Below, piece by piece: positions 17,503-26,847 of a stretch of DNA of 64,000 bases. The DNA is from Kitasatospora sp. MAA4 (lineage in GTDB: Bacteria > Actinomycetota > Actinomycetes > Streptomycetales > Streptomycetaceae): contig NZ_JARZAI010000005.1 in the NCBI RefSeq assembly GCF_029893355.1, positions 124,001-188,000 on the forward strand. Direction: 5' to 3'. Numbering within the stretch: the first letter of the stretch is position 1; each line of letters begins with the position of its first letter. The position numbers and the translations under genes are program-made. The notes below the pieces were generated by a model. That model was given only the letters and a program-made list of their open reading frames with translations. It was not told the DNA's origin and made no database searches.

Positions 17503-19117
17503 CCGAGAAGAGGCAGCCCCCGAGGAAGGTGCCCTCCAGCGACCGGTAGCCGTGCATCCCGCCGCCGCCGAAGCCGGCCGCCTCGCCCGCCGCGTAGACG
17601 CCCTCCAGGACGCCGCCGCCCGGGCGCAGCACCCGCGAGGAGAGGTCCGTCTCCAGCCCGCCGAGCGACTTGCGGGTCAGGATGTTCAGCCGCACCGCGA
17701 TCAGCGGGCCCGCCTTGGGGTCGAGCAGCCGGTGCGGAGCCGCGGTGCGGATCAGCTTGTCGCCCAGGTAGCGCCGGGCCTCGTGGATCGCCGCCAGCTG
17801 CGCGTCCTTGCCGTACGGGTTGGCCACCTCGCGGTCGCGCGCCTCGATCTCGCGGCGCAGCTCGGCCTCGTCGATCAGCGGTTCCACAGTCTTCTCGTTC
17901 ATCCCGCGCACCAGGTCCGCCAGCCGGTCGGCGACCACGAAGTCCACGCCGTTCCGCTTGAACGCCTCCACCGGCCCGGTCGCCCCGGGCAGCGCCCGTC
18001 CCAGCACCTGGCGGATGCTGCGGCCGGTCAGGTCCGGGTTCTGCTCGGAGCCGGAGAGCGTGAACTCCTTCTCGATGATCCGCTGGTTGAGGACGAACCA
18101 GGTGTACTCGTGACCGGTCCGCATGATGTGCTCCAGGGTCCCGAGCGTGTCGAAGCCGGGGAACAGCGGCGCGGGCAGCCGGCGGCCGCGGGCGTCCAGC
18201 CAGAGCGAGGACGGGCCGGGCAGGATGCGGATGCCGTGCCGGGCCCAGATCGGGTTCCAGTTCTCGATGCCCTCGGTGTAGTGCCACATCCGGTCGCCGT
18301 TGATCAGGTTGCCGCCGGCCGCGCCGGCGACGTCCAGCATCAGCCCGTCCACGTGCGCGGGGACTCCGGAGAGCAGCTTCTCGGGCGGAGTGCCGAGCCG
18401 GGCCGGCCAGGCCTTGCGGACCAGCTCGTGGTTGCCGCCGATGCCGCCGGAGGTGACGATCACCGCCTGCGCCCGCAGCTCGAACCCGAAGACCGCGTCG
18501 CGCGAACTGGCCACCCCGCGCTCGACGTCGCTGTCCGCCAGCACCTCGCCGGTGACCGTGTCCACCGCCCCGCCGGTCGCCGACAGGCCGGTCACCCGGT
18601 GCCGGAAGAGCACCTCGACCTGGCCCTTGGCGACCGCCGCACGGACCCGTCGGGCGAAGGGCTCGACGATGCCGGGGCCGGTCCCCCAGGTGATGTGGAA
18701 GCGCGGCACCGAGTTGCCGGGACCGCTCGCCGACATCCCGCCGCGCTCGGCCCAGCCCACCACCGGGAAGAACCGCACGCCCTGCGCCCGCAGCCAGGCC
18801 CGCTTCTCGCCCGCTGCGAAGTCGACGTACGCCTGCGCCCACTGCCGCGGCCAGTGGTCCTCGGTGCGGTCGAAGCCGGCCGTGCCGAGCCAGTCCTGCC
18901 AGGCCAGCTCGTGCGAGTCGCGGATCCGCATCCGGCGCTGCTCGGGCGAATCGACCAGAAAGAGGCCGCCGAACGACCAGTGGGCCTGCCCGCCGAACGA
19001 CGCGGCCGGCTCCTGCTCCAGCAGGATCACCCTCCGCCCCGCGTCGGCCAGTTCCGCGGTGGCGGCCAGCCCGGCGAGGCCGGCCCCGATCACGATGACG
19101 TCGGCGTTCAGTGCCAT
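17462..19117 (-). CDS. FAD-binding dehydrogenase of the fumarate reductase/KstD family
   Basis: 551 residues from ATG 19117, which has GGAGGA eight bases upstream; the longer frame adds 62 residues of no coding character. DVIVIGAGLAGLAATAELA with the acidic end at LLEQEP binds FAD, and GVYAAGEAAGFGGGGMHGYR near the C-terminus closes the site. This is the pattern of flavoprotein FAD_binding_2 enzymes such as 3-ketosteroid delta-1-dehydrogenases and related 'FAD-binding dehydrogenases'. No signal peptide. There is no steroid gene nearby, so the substrate is open. Confidence 0.85.
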   Translation of the reverse strand: MALNADVIVIGAGLAGLAATAELADAGRRVILLEQEPAASFGGQAHWSFGGLFLVDSPEQRRMRIRDSHELAWQDWLGTAGFDRTEDHWPRQWAQAYVDFAAGEKRAWLRAQGVRFFPVVGWAERGGMSASGPGNSVPRFHITWGTGPGIVEPFARRVRAAVAKGQVEVLFRHRVTGLSATGGAVDTVTGEVLADSDVERGVASSRDAVFGFELRAQAVIVTSGGIGGNHELVRKAWPARLGTPPEKLLSGVPAHVDGLMLDVAGAAGGNLINGDRMWHYTEGIENWNPIWARHGIRILPGPSSLWLDARGRRLPAPLFPGFDTLGTLEHIMRTGHEYTWFVLNQRIIEKEFTLSGSEQNPDLTGRSIRQVLGRALPGATGPVEAFKRNGVDFVVADRLADLVRGMNEKTVEPLIDEAELRREIEARDREVANPYGKDAQLAAIHEARRYLGDKLIRTAAPHRLLDPKAGPLIAVRLNILTRKSLGGLETDLSSRVLRPGGGVLEGVYAAGEAAGFGGGGMHGYRSLEGTFLGGCLFSGRTAGRAAAAATA

Positions 19118-19250
19118 GCGGTGAGTCCTCCGGTCAGAGCGGGTCGCTCGAATCCTGCGGCCTACCACCGCCCTCGTCAACCAGCCGGTAACAAGGACCG
19201 GTGGCAAAGAAAGGTACGGTGTTCTGTTGCCCACCACAGAGGAAATCCCG

Positions 19251-19784
19251 ATGAACCACGAACTCCCGATGATCGGCCATCTGCTGGTCGCCTTCGCCCT
19301 CACCTACGCCATCGGCTTCGAGCGCAACCTGCGCGGGGCCGCGGCCGGCGACCGGACATTCTCGCTGATCGGGGTGGGCGCGGCGCTGGTGGCGGCGATG
19401 GCGCAGCACGGCGCGCCCAACGCGCTGACCGGGGTGATCACCGGGGTCGGCTTCATCGGCGGCGGGCTGACCTTCCGCGAGAGCCGGGACGGCGGGGACG
19501 TGGTGCGCGGCATCACCACGGCCGCCACGATCTTCACCGCGGCCGCGATCGGCGCGGCCGCCGGAGAGGGGCTGCTGCTGCTCGCCACCACCGGCACGGT
19601 GCTCTCGCTGCTGTCGCTGGAGATCCGGCACATACCGGTGCTGCGCCTGCTGGACGGCCGGCGCTGGGCGCGCCGCTTCGGCGAGGAGGAGAACTGCGAG
19701 GTCGTCGACTGTGCACCCTCGCGGCTGGACCCGGCCGACGAGAAGCTCCTGGACGAGACGCCCCCTGCGCTGGCCACACGCTGA
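19251..19784 (+). CDS. MgtC/SapB-family membrane protein
   Basis: 177 residues from ATG 19251, preferred over an upstream TTG because GAGGA is seven bases away. LLVAFALTYAIGFERNLRG and GVITGVGFIGGGLTFRE are the MgtC signatures, with about four membrane helices up to residue 130. The C-terminal cytosolic tail is short and lacks the ACT-like domain of some members. MgtC-like proteins are linked to magnesium stress and ATP synthase modulation; the function of this subgroup is unknown. Confidence 0.85.
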   Translation: MNHELPMIGHLLVAFALTYAIGFERNLRGAAAGDRTFSLIGVGAALVAAMAQHGAPNALTGVITGVGFIGGGLTFRESRDGGDVVRGITTAATIFTAAAIGAAAGEGLLLLATTGTVLSLLSLEIRHIPVLRLLDGRRWARRFGEEENCEVVDCAPSRLDPADEKLLDETPPALATR

Positions 19785-19811
19785 CACAGCGTCATCATCT
19801 GGCGTAAACCG

Positions 19812-19840
19812 TTGACAGCTGTGGCCTCCTGCGCTCTTAT
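19812..19840 (+). promoter_or_regulatory. Vegetative sigma promoter of the alpha-galactosidase gene
   Basis: TTGACA (19812-19817), 17-bp spacer, TCTTAT (19835-19840). The -35 is perfect and the -10 matches four of six. Predicted start near 19847 gives a 5' leader of about 115 nt before GTG 19963. Confidence 0.65.
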
Positions 19841-19962
19841 GTGTGCTGCGTCGTTTGATTCTGTCTGAACCTGGTGGTTCATTCCGTCACTCCGCTTCAC
19901 TCCCCCACCCAGGCGCCCGTGACGCCGGGCGCTTCGCCGCCGACCACCCAAACGGAGCCACG

Positions 19963-22173
19963 GTGCGCATTCCCCCTGCACTGGCAAGGAAGTTCGTCAG
20001 ACCGACGCTCGCTCTCGCGCTCATCGCCGCAGCCGCCCCGGCCGCCCTGCTGGCGGCCGCCCCCGCACAGGCACAGGCCAACGGCGCGGCGCTCACCCCG
20101 CCGATGGGGTGGAGCAGTTGGAGCTTCCTTCGGCGAGATCCGACAGAAGCGAACATCGAGGCGCAGGCCAAGGCGATGTCCACCACCGGCCTGGTCTCGC
20201 ACGGCTACCAGTACGTCAACATCGACGACTTCTGGTACCTCAACCCGGCCAACACCGTGGACGCGTACGGCCGCTGGGCCACCGACCCGAGCCGCTTCCC
20301 CGACGGCATGGGCTCGGTCGGCTCCTACGTGCACAACCTCGGCGAGAAGTTCGGGATGTACCTGACGCCCGGCATCCCGGTCGCCGCGTACAACCAGAAC
20401 ACCCCGATCCAGGGCACCTCCTTCCACGCCCGGGACATCGTCTCCAGCACCACGAGCTACGAGACCAACTACAACTTCGGCTCCGGCTCGATGTACTACA
20501 TCGACTACGCCAAGAACCCGGCCGCCGCCCAGGCCTACCTCAACTCCTGGGCCGACCAGCTGGCTTCGTACGGCGTCGACTACCTGAAGATCGACGGCGT
20601 GGGCGACTGGGACATCCCCGACATCCAGCACTGGTCGCAGGCGCTCAACCAGAGCGGGCGCACCATCCACCTGGAGCTGTCCAACTCGCTGGACGTCAAG
20701 AACGCCCCGACCTGGCAGCAGAGCGCCAACGGCTGGCGGATCGACGGCGACGTGGAGTGCTACTGCAGCGCCTCCTCCTATCCGCTGACCGACTGGACCA
20801 ACGTCGCCTACCGCTTCGGCGACGTTCCGCAGTGGGCGGACTACGCGGGCGCCGGCGGCTGGAACGACCTGGACTCCGTCGAGGTCGGCAACGGCTCGAA
20901 CGACGGCCTGACGCCCGACGAGCGGCAGTCCCAGGTGACCCTGTGGGCCATCTCGGGCGCGCCGCTGCTGCTCGGCACCGACCTGACGCACATGGACAGC
21001 GCCGACCTCGGCCTGCTCACCAACGACGAGGTGCTCGGCGTCGACCAGGCCGGCCACCCGGCCCGCCCGGTGGACCGGTTGACGCAGCAGCAGGTCTGGT
21101 CCGCGCCGAACGCCGACGGCAGCTACACCGTCGCGCTCTTCAACCTCACCGGCTCCACCGCCCCGGTCACCGCCCGCTGGTCGGACATCGGCTTCAGCGG
21201 TTCGGCCTCGGTCCGCGACCTCTGGAACCACACCGAACTGGGCACCGCCAACGGCACGTTCAGCGCCACGATCCCGGCGCACGGCACCCGGCTGCTCAGG
21301 GTCACCCCGGCCGCCGCCGCATCCTCCACCGCGCTGCACTACAACCTGGTCAACGCCTCCAGCGGCCAGTACCTGGACGTCAACGGCGCCTCCACCGCGG
21401 ACTACGCCACCGTCGTCCAGCAGCCGGCCAACGGCGCGGACGACCAGCAGTGGCAGCTGGTGGCGACCGGTGACGGCTACTACAAGATCAAGAACGTCCA
21501 CAGCGGCCTGCTGGTCAACATCCCCGGCGCGAGCTCCACCAGCGGCCTCCCGCTGATCCAGTACCACGACGACAACGCCGCCAACTCGCAGTGGAAGCTC
21601 ACCGCGAACGGCAGCGGCGGCTACGCCGTGGCCGGCCGCTCGGACGGCCTGGACCTCGACCTCGCCGCCACCGGAAACGGCGCCGTGCAGTCCACCGCCG
21701 CCGGGTCCGCGACCCAGCAGTGGAAGCTGGTGCCGGTCCCCACCCCCGGGGCGCAGTACAAGCTGGTCAACGGCGCGAGCGGCGGCCGGATGGACGTCAA
21801 CCTCGACTCCACCGCCGACAGTGCGTTGATCGTGGAGTGGTTCGACAACCAGGCCGCCGACCAGCTCTGGACCTTCACCCCGCAGGTCGGCGGCGCCTAC
21901 ACGGTGGCCAACGCCAACAGCGGCAAGCTGCTGAACATCCCCGGCCCGACGACCGGCCAGGGAACCCAGCTGATCCAGTACCACGACGACGGCAACAGCA
22001 ACTCGCGCTGGACACTGGTCGACGCCGGACCCAACAAGGTCCAGCTGAAGAGCGTCTACGACGGCCAGTTGATCGACCTCGACAACAGCTCGCTCTACCC
22101 GGGCGGCCGGGTGCTGCAGTGGCCCGCCGACGGCGGCGCCAACCAGACCTGGACGCTGGTCCCGCCCTCCTGA
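19963..22173 (+). CDS. Secreted GH27 alpha-galactosidase with two ricin-type lectin domains
   Basis: 736 residues from GTG 19963 (GGAG five bases upstream). Signal peptide to about residue 40. The GH27 barrel runs 42-350: LTPPMGWSSWSF, YQYVNIDDFW, VDYLKIDGVGDW (nucleophile Asp211), GWRIDGD (acid/base Asp261 or Asp263), AGAGGWNDLD. A beta-sandwich follows to about 450. Two beta-trefoil ricin-B/CBM13-like domains fill the rest, each with repeated QxW-type ends (DDQQWQLV, NSQWKL, TQQWKLV, NSRWTLV). It should release alpha-galactosyl or beta-L-arabinopyranosyl residues from plant polymers outside the cell, anchored by the lectin modules. Confidence 0.92.
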   Translation: MRIPPALARKFVRPTLALALIAAAAPAALLAAAPAQAQANGAALTPPMGWSSWSFLRRDPTEANIEAQAKAMSTTGLVSHGYQYVNIDDFWYLNPANTVDAYGRWATDPSRFPDGMGSVGSYVHNLGEKFGMYLTPGIPVAAYNQNTPIQGTSFHARDIVSSTTSYETNYNFGSGSMYYIDYAKNPAAAQAYLNSWADQLASYGVDYLKIDGVGDWDIPDIQHWSQALNQSGRTIHLELSNSLDVKNAPTWQQSANGWRIDGDVECYCSASSYPLTDWTNVAYRFGDVPQWADYAGAGGWNDLDSVEVGNGSNDGLTPDERQSQVTLWAISGAPLLLGTDLTHMDSADLGLLTNDEVLGVDQAGHPARPVDRLTQQQVWSAPNADGSYTVALFNLTGSTAPVTARWSDIGFSGSASVRDLWNHTELGTANGTFSATIPAHGTRLLRVTPAAAASSTALHYNLVNASSGQYLDVNGASTADYATVVQQPANGADDQQWQLVATGDGYYKIKNVHSGLLVNIPGASSTSGLPLIQYHDDNAANSQWKLTANGSGGYAVAGRSDGLDLDLAATGNGAVQSTAAGSATQQWKLVPVPTPGAQYKLVNGASGGRMDVNLDSTADSALIVEWFDNQAADQLWTFTPQVGGAYTVANANSGKLLNIPGPTTGQGTQLIQYHDDGNSNSRWTLVDAGPNKVQLKSVYDGQLIDLDNSSLYPGGRVLQWPADGGANQTWTLVPPS

Positions 22174-22189
22174 CTTGCACCGCTCCCAC

Positions 22190-22222
22190 TCCGGCCCGAC
22201 GCGCACCACGCGTCGGGCCGGA
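22190..22222. terminator. Terminator of the alpha-galactosidase gene
   Basis: Perfect 14-base arms (22190-22203 and 22209-22222, TCCGGCCCGACGCG) with loop CACCA, 17 bp after the stop. Confidence 0.85.
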
Positions 22223-22372
22223 CGCGTTTCACCCCGCACGGAATTCCGCTCCACCTCGTAGTGGAATAGCAATTCGCTCCACCCAGGAGCGAAATAGCAA
22301 GAAGGCACAAAAGGGCATTCCTGGAAATAGGAGCGCGCATTCTGTGGACGGCCACGAAACCTGACGGTAACT

Positions 22373-22384
22373 TACTTGCCAGTA
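22373..22384. promoter_or_regulatory. Small palindrome before the lipase gene
   Basis: TACT-TGCC-AGTA, about 65 bp upstream of the lipase start, within the sequence CTTACTTGCCAGTAGC. It resembles the short palindromes bound by TetR-type lipid-responsive regulators, but the match is short. The rest of the 22223-22448 gap is AT-richer with no clear -35/-10 pair. Confidence 0.3.
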
Positions 22385-22448
22385 GCAGCCGCGGCTCAGC
22401 ACACCCCACCCCCACCCGTTCCCTGTTTCTCTCCCCCCAGGAGGAACC

Positions 22449-23399
22449 GTGCTCAGCCCTGCCCGCAAGCTCGTCCCAGCCCTCTTGGGCACCCTCGCCC
22501 TGACCGCCTCACTGGTCGCGCTGTCCGCCCCGAGCGCCGGTGCCGCCACCCCGGCCGCGAACATCAACGGCGCGTACGTGGCACTCGGCGACTCCTACGC
22601 CGCCGGCGCCGGCGTCCCCGGCCAGTCGGACGGGCTCTGCCTTCGTTCGGACCACAACTACGGCCACCTGGTGGCCGCCGCGCTGAACAGCAGCTCGTAC
22701 ACGGACGTCACCTGCTCGGCCGCCAAGATCAAGGACATCACCAGCGCGCAGGTCGACGTCCTCATCAAGGTGAACGACCCGCAGATCAACGCGCTCTCCA
22801 GCGACACCCAGCTGGTCACCCTCGGCATCGGCGGCAACGACCTGGGCACCTCGACGCTCGGCATCGGCGACGTCATCGCCACCTGCATCGCGGGCGCCGT
22901 GGTCAACCCGTTCGGCACCCCCTGCCACGACGTCTACGCCGACGGGCACTGGGTCTGGTCCTGGAGCACCCTGTCCTGGAGCTGGCAGTACGGCGAGGAC
23001 ACCCTCGTCGACAAGATCAACGGCGAGGCGCCCGCACTGGCCGCCACCCTCCAGCAGATCCACGCCAAGGCCCCCAACGCCAAGGTCATGCTGGTCGGCT
23101 ACCCCTCGGTGCTGCCCGACGACGCCTCCACCTGCGCCGGCCGCCAGCCGATCACCGTCGGGGACGTCTCCTACCTGCACGGCATCCTCGGGCAGATGAA
23201 CGACATGCTGGCGAACACCGCGGCGGCCAACGGCGCCACCTACGTGGACACCGCGACCCCGACCAAGGGGCACGACGTCTGCTCGGACGACCGCTGGATC
23301 GAGGGCGCACTGCCCGGTTCCCCGGCCGTCCCCTTCCACCCCAACGCCACCGGCGAGCAGGCCATGGCGAACGCCGTCCTGGCCACGCTCCACCAGTAG
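22449..23399 (+). CDS. Secreted SGNH/GDSL lipase-esterase
   Basis: 316 residues from GTG 22449, with AGGAGG four bases upstream. Signal peptide to about residue 32 (APSAGAAT). VALGDSYAAG holds the nucleophile (Ser49), LGIGGNDLG the oxyanion Asn, and PFHPNATGEQAMAN the catalytic His; Asp is probably three residues before this His or nearby. Cys pairs (CLRSDHNY, TCSAAK, CIAG...CHD, STCAG...VCSDD) fit the three disulfides of streptomycete extracellular lipases. It hydrolyses acyl esters outside the cell. Confidence 0.9.
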   Translation: MLSPARKLVPALLGTLALTASLVALSAPSAGAATPAANINGAYVALGDSYAAGAGVPGQSDGLCLRSDHNYGHLVAAALNSSSYTDVTCSAAKIKDITSAQVDVLIKVNDPQINALSSDTQLVTLGIGGNDLGTSTLGIGDVIATCIAGAVVNPFGTPCHDVYADGHWVWSWSTLSWSWQYGEDTLVDKINGEAPALAATLQQIHAKAPNAKVMLVGYPSVLPDDASTCAGRQPITVGDVSYLHGILGQMNDMLANTAAANGATYVDTATPTKGHDVCSDDRWIEGALPGSPAVPFHPNATGEQAMANAVLATLHQ

Positions 23400-23405
23400 A
23401 GGACT

Positions 23406-23443
23406 CCGGCGGGGCGTGGCCGGCACTGGCCACGCCCCGCCGG
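23406..23443. terminator. Bidirectional terminator between lipase and nuclease genes
   Basis: Perfect 16-base arms (23406-23421 and 23428-23443, CCGGCGGGGCGTGGCC) and a 6-base loop between convergent stops. Confidence 0.9.
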
Positions 23444-23454
23444 TTCGCGTACTG

Positions 23455-25314
23455 CTACGGCTTGATCCGCACCACCTGCGGCTCGTGGTCGCTCACCTGG
23501 GTCGCGAACTCGCTGTTGATGTGCACCACGTCGTACTTGGCCGAGTCGATCCCGGGGCTGACCAGGATGTGGTCCAGCACCTCGGAGTTGCCCTCGTAGT
23601 CGTAGGTGTACTGCGAGGTCTCCGGCAGCTCGTTCACCAGGTCGCGCAGCACGCCGCCCTTGGTGAGCGCGGCCATCGCGGGCGAGAACTGGAAGTCGTT
23701 GTAGTCGCCGAGCGAGACCACCTCGGCCTGCGGGTCGGCGGCCAGCAGCTGGTCCATGAAGCCGTTCTCGACGGTCGCCTGCTGGAGGCGCTGCACCTCG
23801 GAGCTGCGCACCGGCGGCTGGAAGCGGCTGTCGATGCTCTGGTCGCCGAGCTTGGCGACCAGGTGGTTGGCGATGATGAAGAGCTTCTTGCCGCGGAAGC
23901 TGAACTGGCCCACCAGCGGCTTGCGGCTGGCGGTCCAGGCCGTGTTGGCCGGGTCGATCCGGCCGGGCGAGGCGGTCAGCGAGGTGTCGTCGCCGGTGCC
24001 GGTGACGCCGACCGCGGTGGTGGAGGTGCCGCCGGGGATGTCGGTGAAGCTGATCCGCTGCGGGTTGAAGAGGAACACCTGGCGGATGTTGCCGCCGGGC
24101 TGGCCGCCGTCCTGGCCGTCCACCGGGTTGATCGAGCGCCACTGGTAGGCCGGGCCGCCGGCCGCCTGGATGGCGGCGATGAGCTTGCCCACCGTGACAC
24201 CGGCGTCCACCGTGCCGTCGTTGACCGCGCCGCTGTTGTCCTGGATCTCCTCCAGGGCCACCACGTCGGGCGAGCGGAGGTTGCTGACGATGCCCTGGGC
24301 CAGGCCGCTGAACTTGGTCGCCGGGTCGGTGGGCGCCAGGTTCTCGACGTTGTAGGTGGCGATGCTGGCCTGGTCGTCCCGGGCCGGCGGGGCGACCTCG
24401 CGCTTCAGGCCGTTGTCCTTGAGGGCGCCGAGCTGGGTGGCGACCAGGGTGTAGCCGCCGTACTGGTTGTAGTCCAGCGGGCCGGTGGTGGTGCCGGTCA
24501 GCACGTCGCCCACGTTGGCCTTCGGGAAGGCCTGCTGGGCCAGGGGTATCAGCGACTGGATCTGCAGGCGGCCCGAGTTGGGCTCCTGGTACGACTCGTA
24601 GAGCGCTCCGCCGCGCTTGCTCTTCTGGTCGCCCTTGTCGGTCTCCACCCACAGCTCGCTGTAGGCGTCGGTGGGGCCGACCACCCGGGCGTCCTTGACC
24701 TCGACCCGCATGCCCTGCAACGAGGCGTAGAAGTCCAGCGCGTACCGGTCCGGGTGCAGGGTCAGGCCCTCGATCGAACCGCCGCTGCTCGGCGGGGCGT
24801 AGCGGCCGGGGACGTCGGAGCCGCTGATCACCACGGGGGCGGGCAGCGCGTTGCCGGAGGAGACCACCGTGATGCCGGGCTTGGTCAGCTCGGTGATCGA
24901 CTGCGAGCCGCCCGCGTAGTCCGGGTAGTACTGCGACACCGTGCCGGTGACCAGCACCGAGTCGCCCACCGCCACGGTCGGGGTGGAGCCGGTGTAGACG
25001 AAGATGCCCTCGCTGGTGGCGGGGTTGCGGTCCGGCTTCGGGTCCTGCATCCAGAAGCCCTTGGACGAGCCGTAGGTCCGGGTCCCGATGACGATGCCGG
25101 GTACGCCCGCGACGGTCTTGCCGGTGAACGGTGAGAGCCGGGTGGTCCCGCGGATGTCGTGGATCCGAACCGTCCAGGGCTGGGTCGGCGGCGGGGTGGA
25201 CGCCGCCACGGCCGGCAGCGCGGCCAGCAGGAGCGAGGCCACGACGGCGCTGGGCAGCACGGCGGCGCGCAGCAGCGAGTTGCGGGAACGGCGGGGTGCG
25301 GCGGGGGTGTTCAC
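23455..25314 (-). CDS. Secreted endonuclease/exonuclease/phosphatase-family nuclease (ExeM/NucH-like)
   Basis: 619 residues from GTG 25314 (AAGGAG ten bases upstream). Signal peptide RNSLLRAAVLPSAVVASLLL ending near AVAAS. An OB-fold/lamin-type N-terminal region (VRIHDIRGTTRLSPFTGK, GDSVLVTGTVSQYY) is followed by the EEP catalytic domain from about 325: IATYNVENL, VVALEEIQDNSG, IIANHL, GDYNDFQ, DHILVSPG and SDHEPQVV. These are the metal and catalytic residues of the DNase I-like family. It probably degrades extracellular DNA for phosphate or nucleosides, matching the exported acid phosphatase elsewhere in the window. Confidence 0.9.
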   Translation of the reverse strand: MNTPAAPRRSRNSLLRAAVLPSAVVASLLLAALPAVAASTPPPTQPWTVRIHDIRGTTRLSPFTGKTVAGVPGIVIGTRTYGSSKGFWMQDPKPDRNPATSEGIFVYTGSTPTVAVGDSVLVTGTVSQYYPDYAGGSQSITELTKPGITVVSSGNALPAPVVISGSDVPGRYAPPSSGGSIEGLTLHPDRYALDFYASLQGMRVEVKDARVVGPTDAYSELWVETDKGDQKSKRGGALYESYQEPNSGRLQIQSLIPLAQQAFPKANVGDVLTGTTTGPLDYNQYGGYTLVATQLGALKDNGLKREVAPPARDDQASIATYNVENLAPTDPATKFSGLAQGIVSNLRSPDVVALEEIQDNSGAVNDGTVDAGVTVGKLIAAIQAAGGPAYQWRSINPVDGQDGGQPGGNIRQVFLFNPQRISFTDIPGGTSTTAVGVTGTGDDTSLTASPGRIDPANTAWTASRKPLVGQFSFRGKKLFIIANHLVAKLGDQSIDSRFQPPVRSSEVQRLQQATVENGFMDQLLAADPQAEVVSLGDYNDFQFSPAMAALTKGGVLRDLVNELPETSQYTYDYEGNSEVLDHILVSPGIDSAKYDVVHINSEFATQVSDHEPQVVRIKP

Positions 25315-25487
25315 CGGGGCGGGGCTCCTTCGCGGGTAGCGGACGCCGAAGTGCACCCGCGGGAAGGCGGCCCGCGGGTGCTTCGGCGCGCTCAAGATAC
25401 GCGCGTAGAAAACGACGGGACAAGAGTGCGTCGGTTAACTCTTGACCCGTCGTCAGCCCCAACGCCCCGGCGCCGCGGGGCAGTCGA

Positions 25488-26642
25488 TCACTCGGTGTCG
25501 GCCGCCGCCAGCTCCGTTGCCAACTCCGGCTCGGCGACCCGCAGCCCGGCCGACCACTTCTGCTCGACCTTGCCGAACTTCCAGAACGCCAGCGCCCCCA
25601 GCCAGGTCAGCACGAAGAGCACCACGATCGCGTAGCCGACCAGGTTGAGGTCCAGCGTGCCGATCCAGCCGATCGGGCCGCTGGTGATGTGGTACCGGTC
25701 GGCCAGCAGCCCGACCAGCTCGATCACGCCGATCACCAGCGCGACCAGCACCGAGAGGCCGGTCACCGTGAGGTTGTAGTAGATCTTGCGGACCGGCTTG
25801 GAGAAGGCCCACTCGTAGGCGAAGTTCATGAACGAGCCGTCGATGGTGTCCAGCAGGCTCATCCCGGCCGCGAAGAGCACCGGCAGCACCAGCAGCGCGT
25901 ACCAGGGCAGCGAGAAGGCCGCCGCGCCACCGGCCAGCACCAGCAGCGACACCTCGGTGGCGGTGTCGAAGCCGAGGCCGAAGAGCAGGCCGACCGGGTA
26001 CATGTGCCAGGACTTGGTGACCGCCCGGGTGACCCGGCCCAGGATCCGGTTGAGGAAGCCGCGCTTGTCGAGCTGGCGCTCCAGCTCCGCCTCGTCGAAC
26101 TCGCCGGTGCGCATGGTGCGGAAGACCTTCAGGATGCCGTTGAAGGCTCCGAGGTTGACCAGGCCGATCAGCAACAGGAAGACACCGGAGACCGAGGTGC
26201 CGATCAGACTGGTGGTGCGGTGCAGCGAGGAGTCGTCCGACTCGACCGCGCCGGCCAGCGAGCGGATCCCGAAGGCCAGCAGCGCGCAGAGCCCGAAGAC
26301 GATGGACGAGTGGCCGAGCGAGAACCAGAAGCCCACCGAGAGCGGCCGCTTGCCCTGGCCCATCAGCTTGCGGGTGGTGTTGTCGATGGCGGCGATGTGG
26401 TCGGCGTCGAAGGCGTGCCGCATGCCCAGGGTGTAGGCGGTCAGGCCCATCCCGGCGCCGAAGACCTGGCCGCCCATCGCGTAGTGCTTGGGGGCGATCA
26501 CCGCGAGCAGGGTGACCCAGCCCACCACGTGCAGCGCCAGCACGAACGCACCCATGCCGGCCAGCCGGACCCACTCCTCACGGGTGAGCCGGGCGGTCCA
26601 CCGGGTCGGGACGGCGGTGGATATCGGCGGCGTGCTGCTCAT
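25488..26642 (-). CDS. Nickel/cobalt permease, NiCoT (HoxN/NixA) family
   Basis: 384 residues from ATG 26642. RHAFDADHIAAIDNTTRK in helix II is the metal-selective NiCoT signature, supported by SLGHSSIVFG, LGFDTATEV and FAAGMSLLDTIDGSFM. About eight membrane helices. It imports Ni2+ or Co2+ with high affinity. A Nur-like box lies about 62-78 bp upstream. Nickel users nearby are the urease-like genes at 43-45 kb; other nickel enzymes such as superoxide dismutase may be elsewhere. Confidence 0.92.
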   Translation of the reverse strand: MSSTPPISTAVPTRWTARLTREEWVRLAGMGAFVLALHVVGWVTLLAVIAPKHYAMGGQVFGAGMGLTAYTLGMRHAFDADHIAAIDNTTRKLMGQGKRPLSVGFWFSLGHSSIVFGLCALLAFGIRSLAGAVESDDSSLHRTTSLIGTSVSGVFLLLIGLVNLGAFNGILKVFRTMRTGEFDEAELERQLDKRGFLNRILGRVTRAVTKSWHMYPVGLLFGLGFDTATEVSLLVLAGGAAAFSLPWYALLVLPVLFAAGMSLLDTIDGSFMNFAYEWAFSKPVRKIYYNLTVTGLSVLVALVIGVIELVGLLADRYHITSGPIGWIGTLDLNLVGYAIVVLFVLTWLGALAFWKFGKVEQKWSAGLRVAEPELATELAAADTE

Positions 26643-26703
26643 CGGCGGCGACCTCTTCTCGGGACGGACGAACTTGATCATCCTTGCGCCTCACGACAGG
26701 CAA

Positions 26704-26720
26704 CTGCAACCAGTATGCAG
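26704..26720. promoter_or_regulatory. Candidate Nur (nickel uptake regulator) box
   Basis: CTGCAA-CCAGT-ATGCAG, compared with the streptomycete Nur consensus tTGCaa-N5-ttGCAA: half-sites match at 5/6 and 4/6 with exact spacing, and the site is itself a CTGCA/TGCAG dyad. It lies upstream of the nickel/cobalt permease, where nickel-dependent repression is expected. Confidence 0.4.
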
Positions 26721-26847
26721 ATACCTACTTGGCGCGGTCAGCCGACCCGGCCTTCGCCTCTCACGGTCCATCATGGAATCGGAGGAAATTTCCACTATTG
26801 TCCGGACCGCGGAATCCGCGCGCCCCGTCACCGCCCCGGAGGCCATC

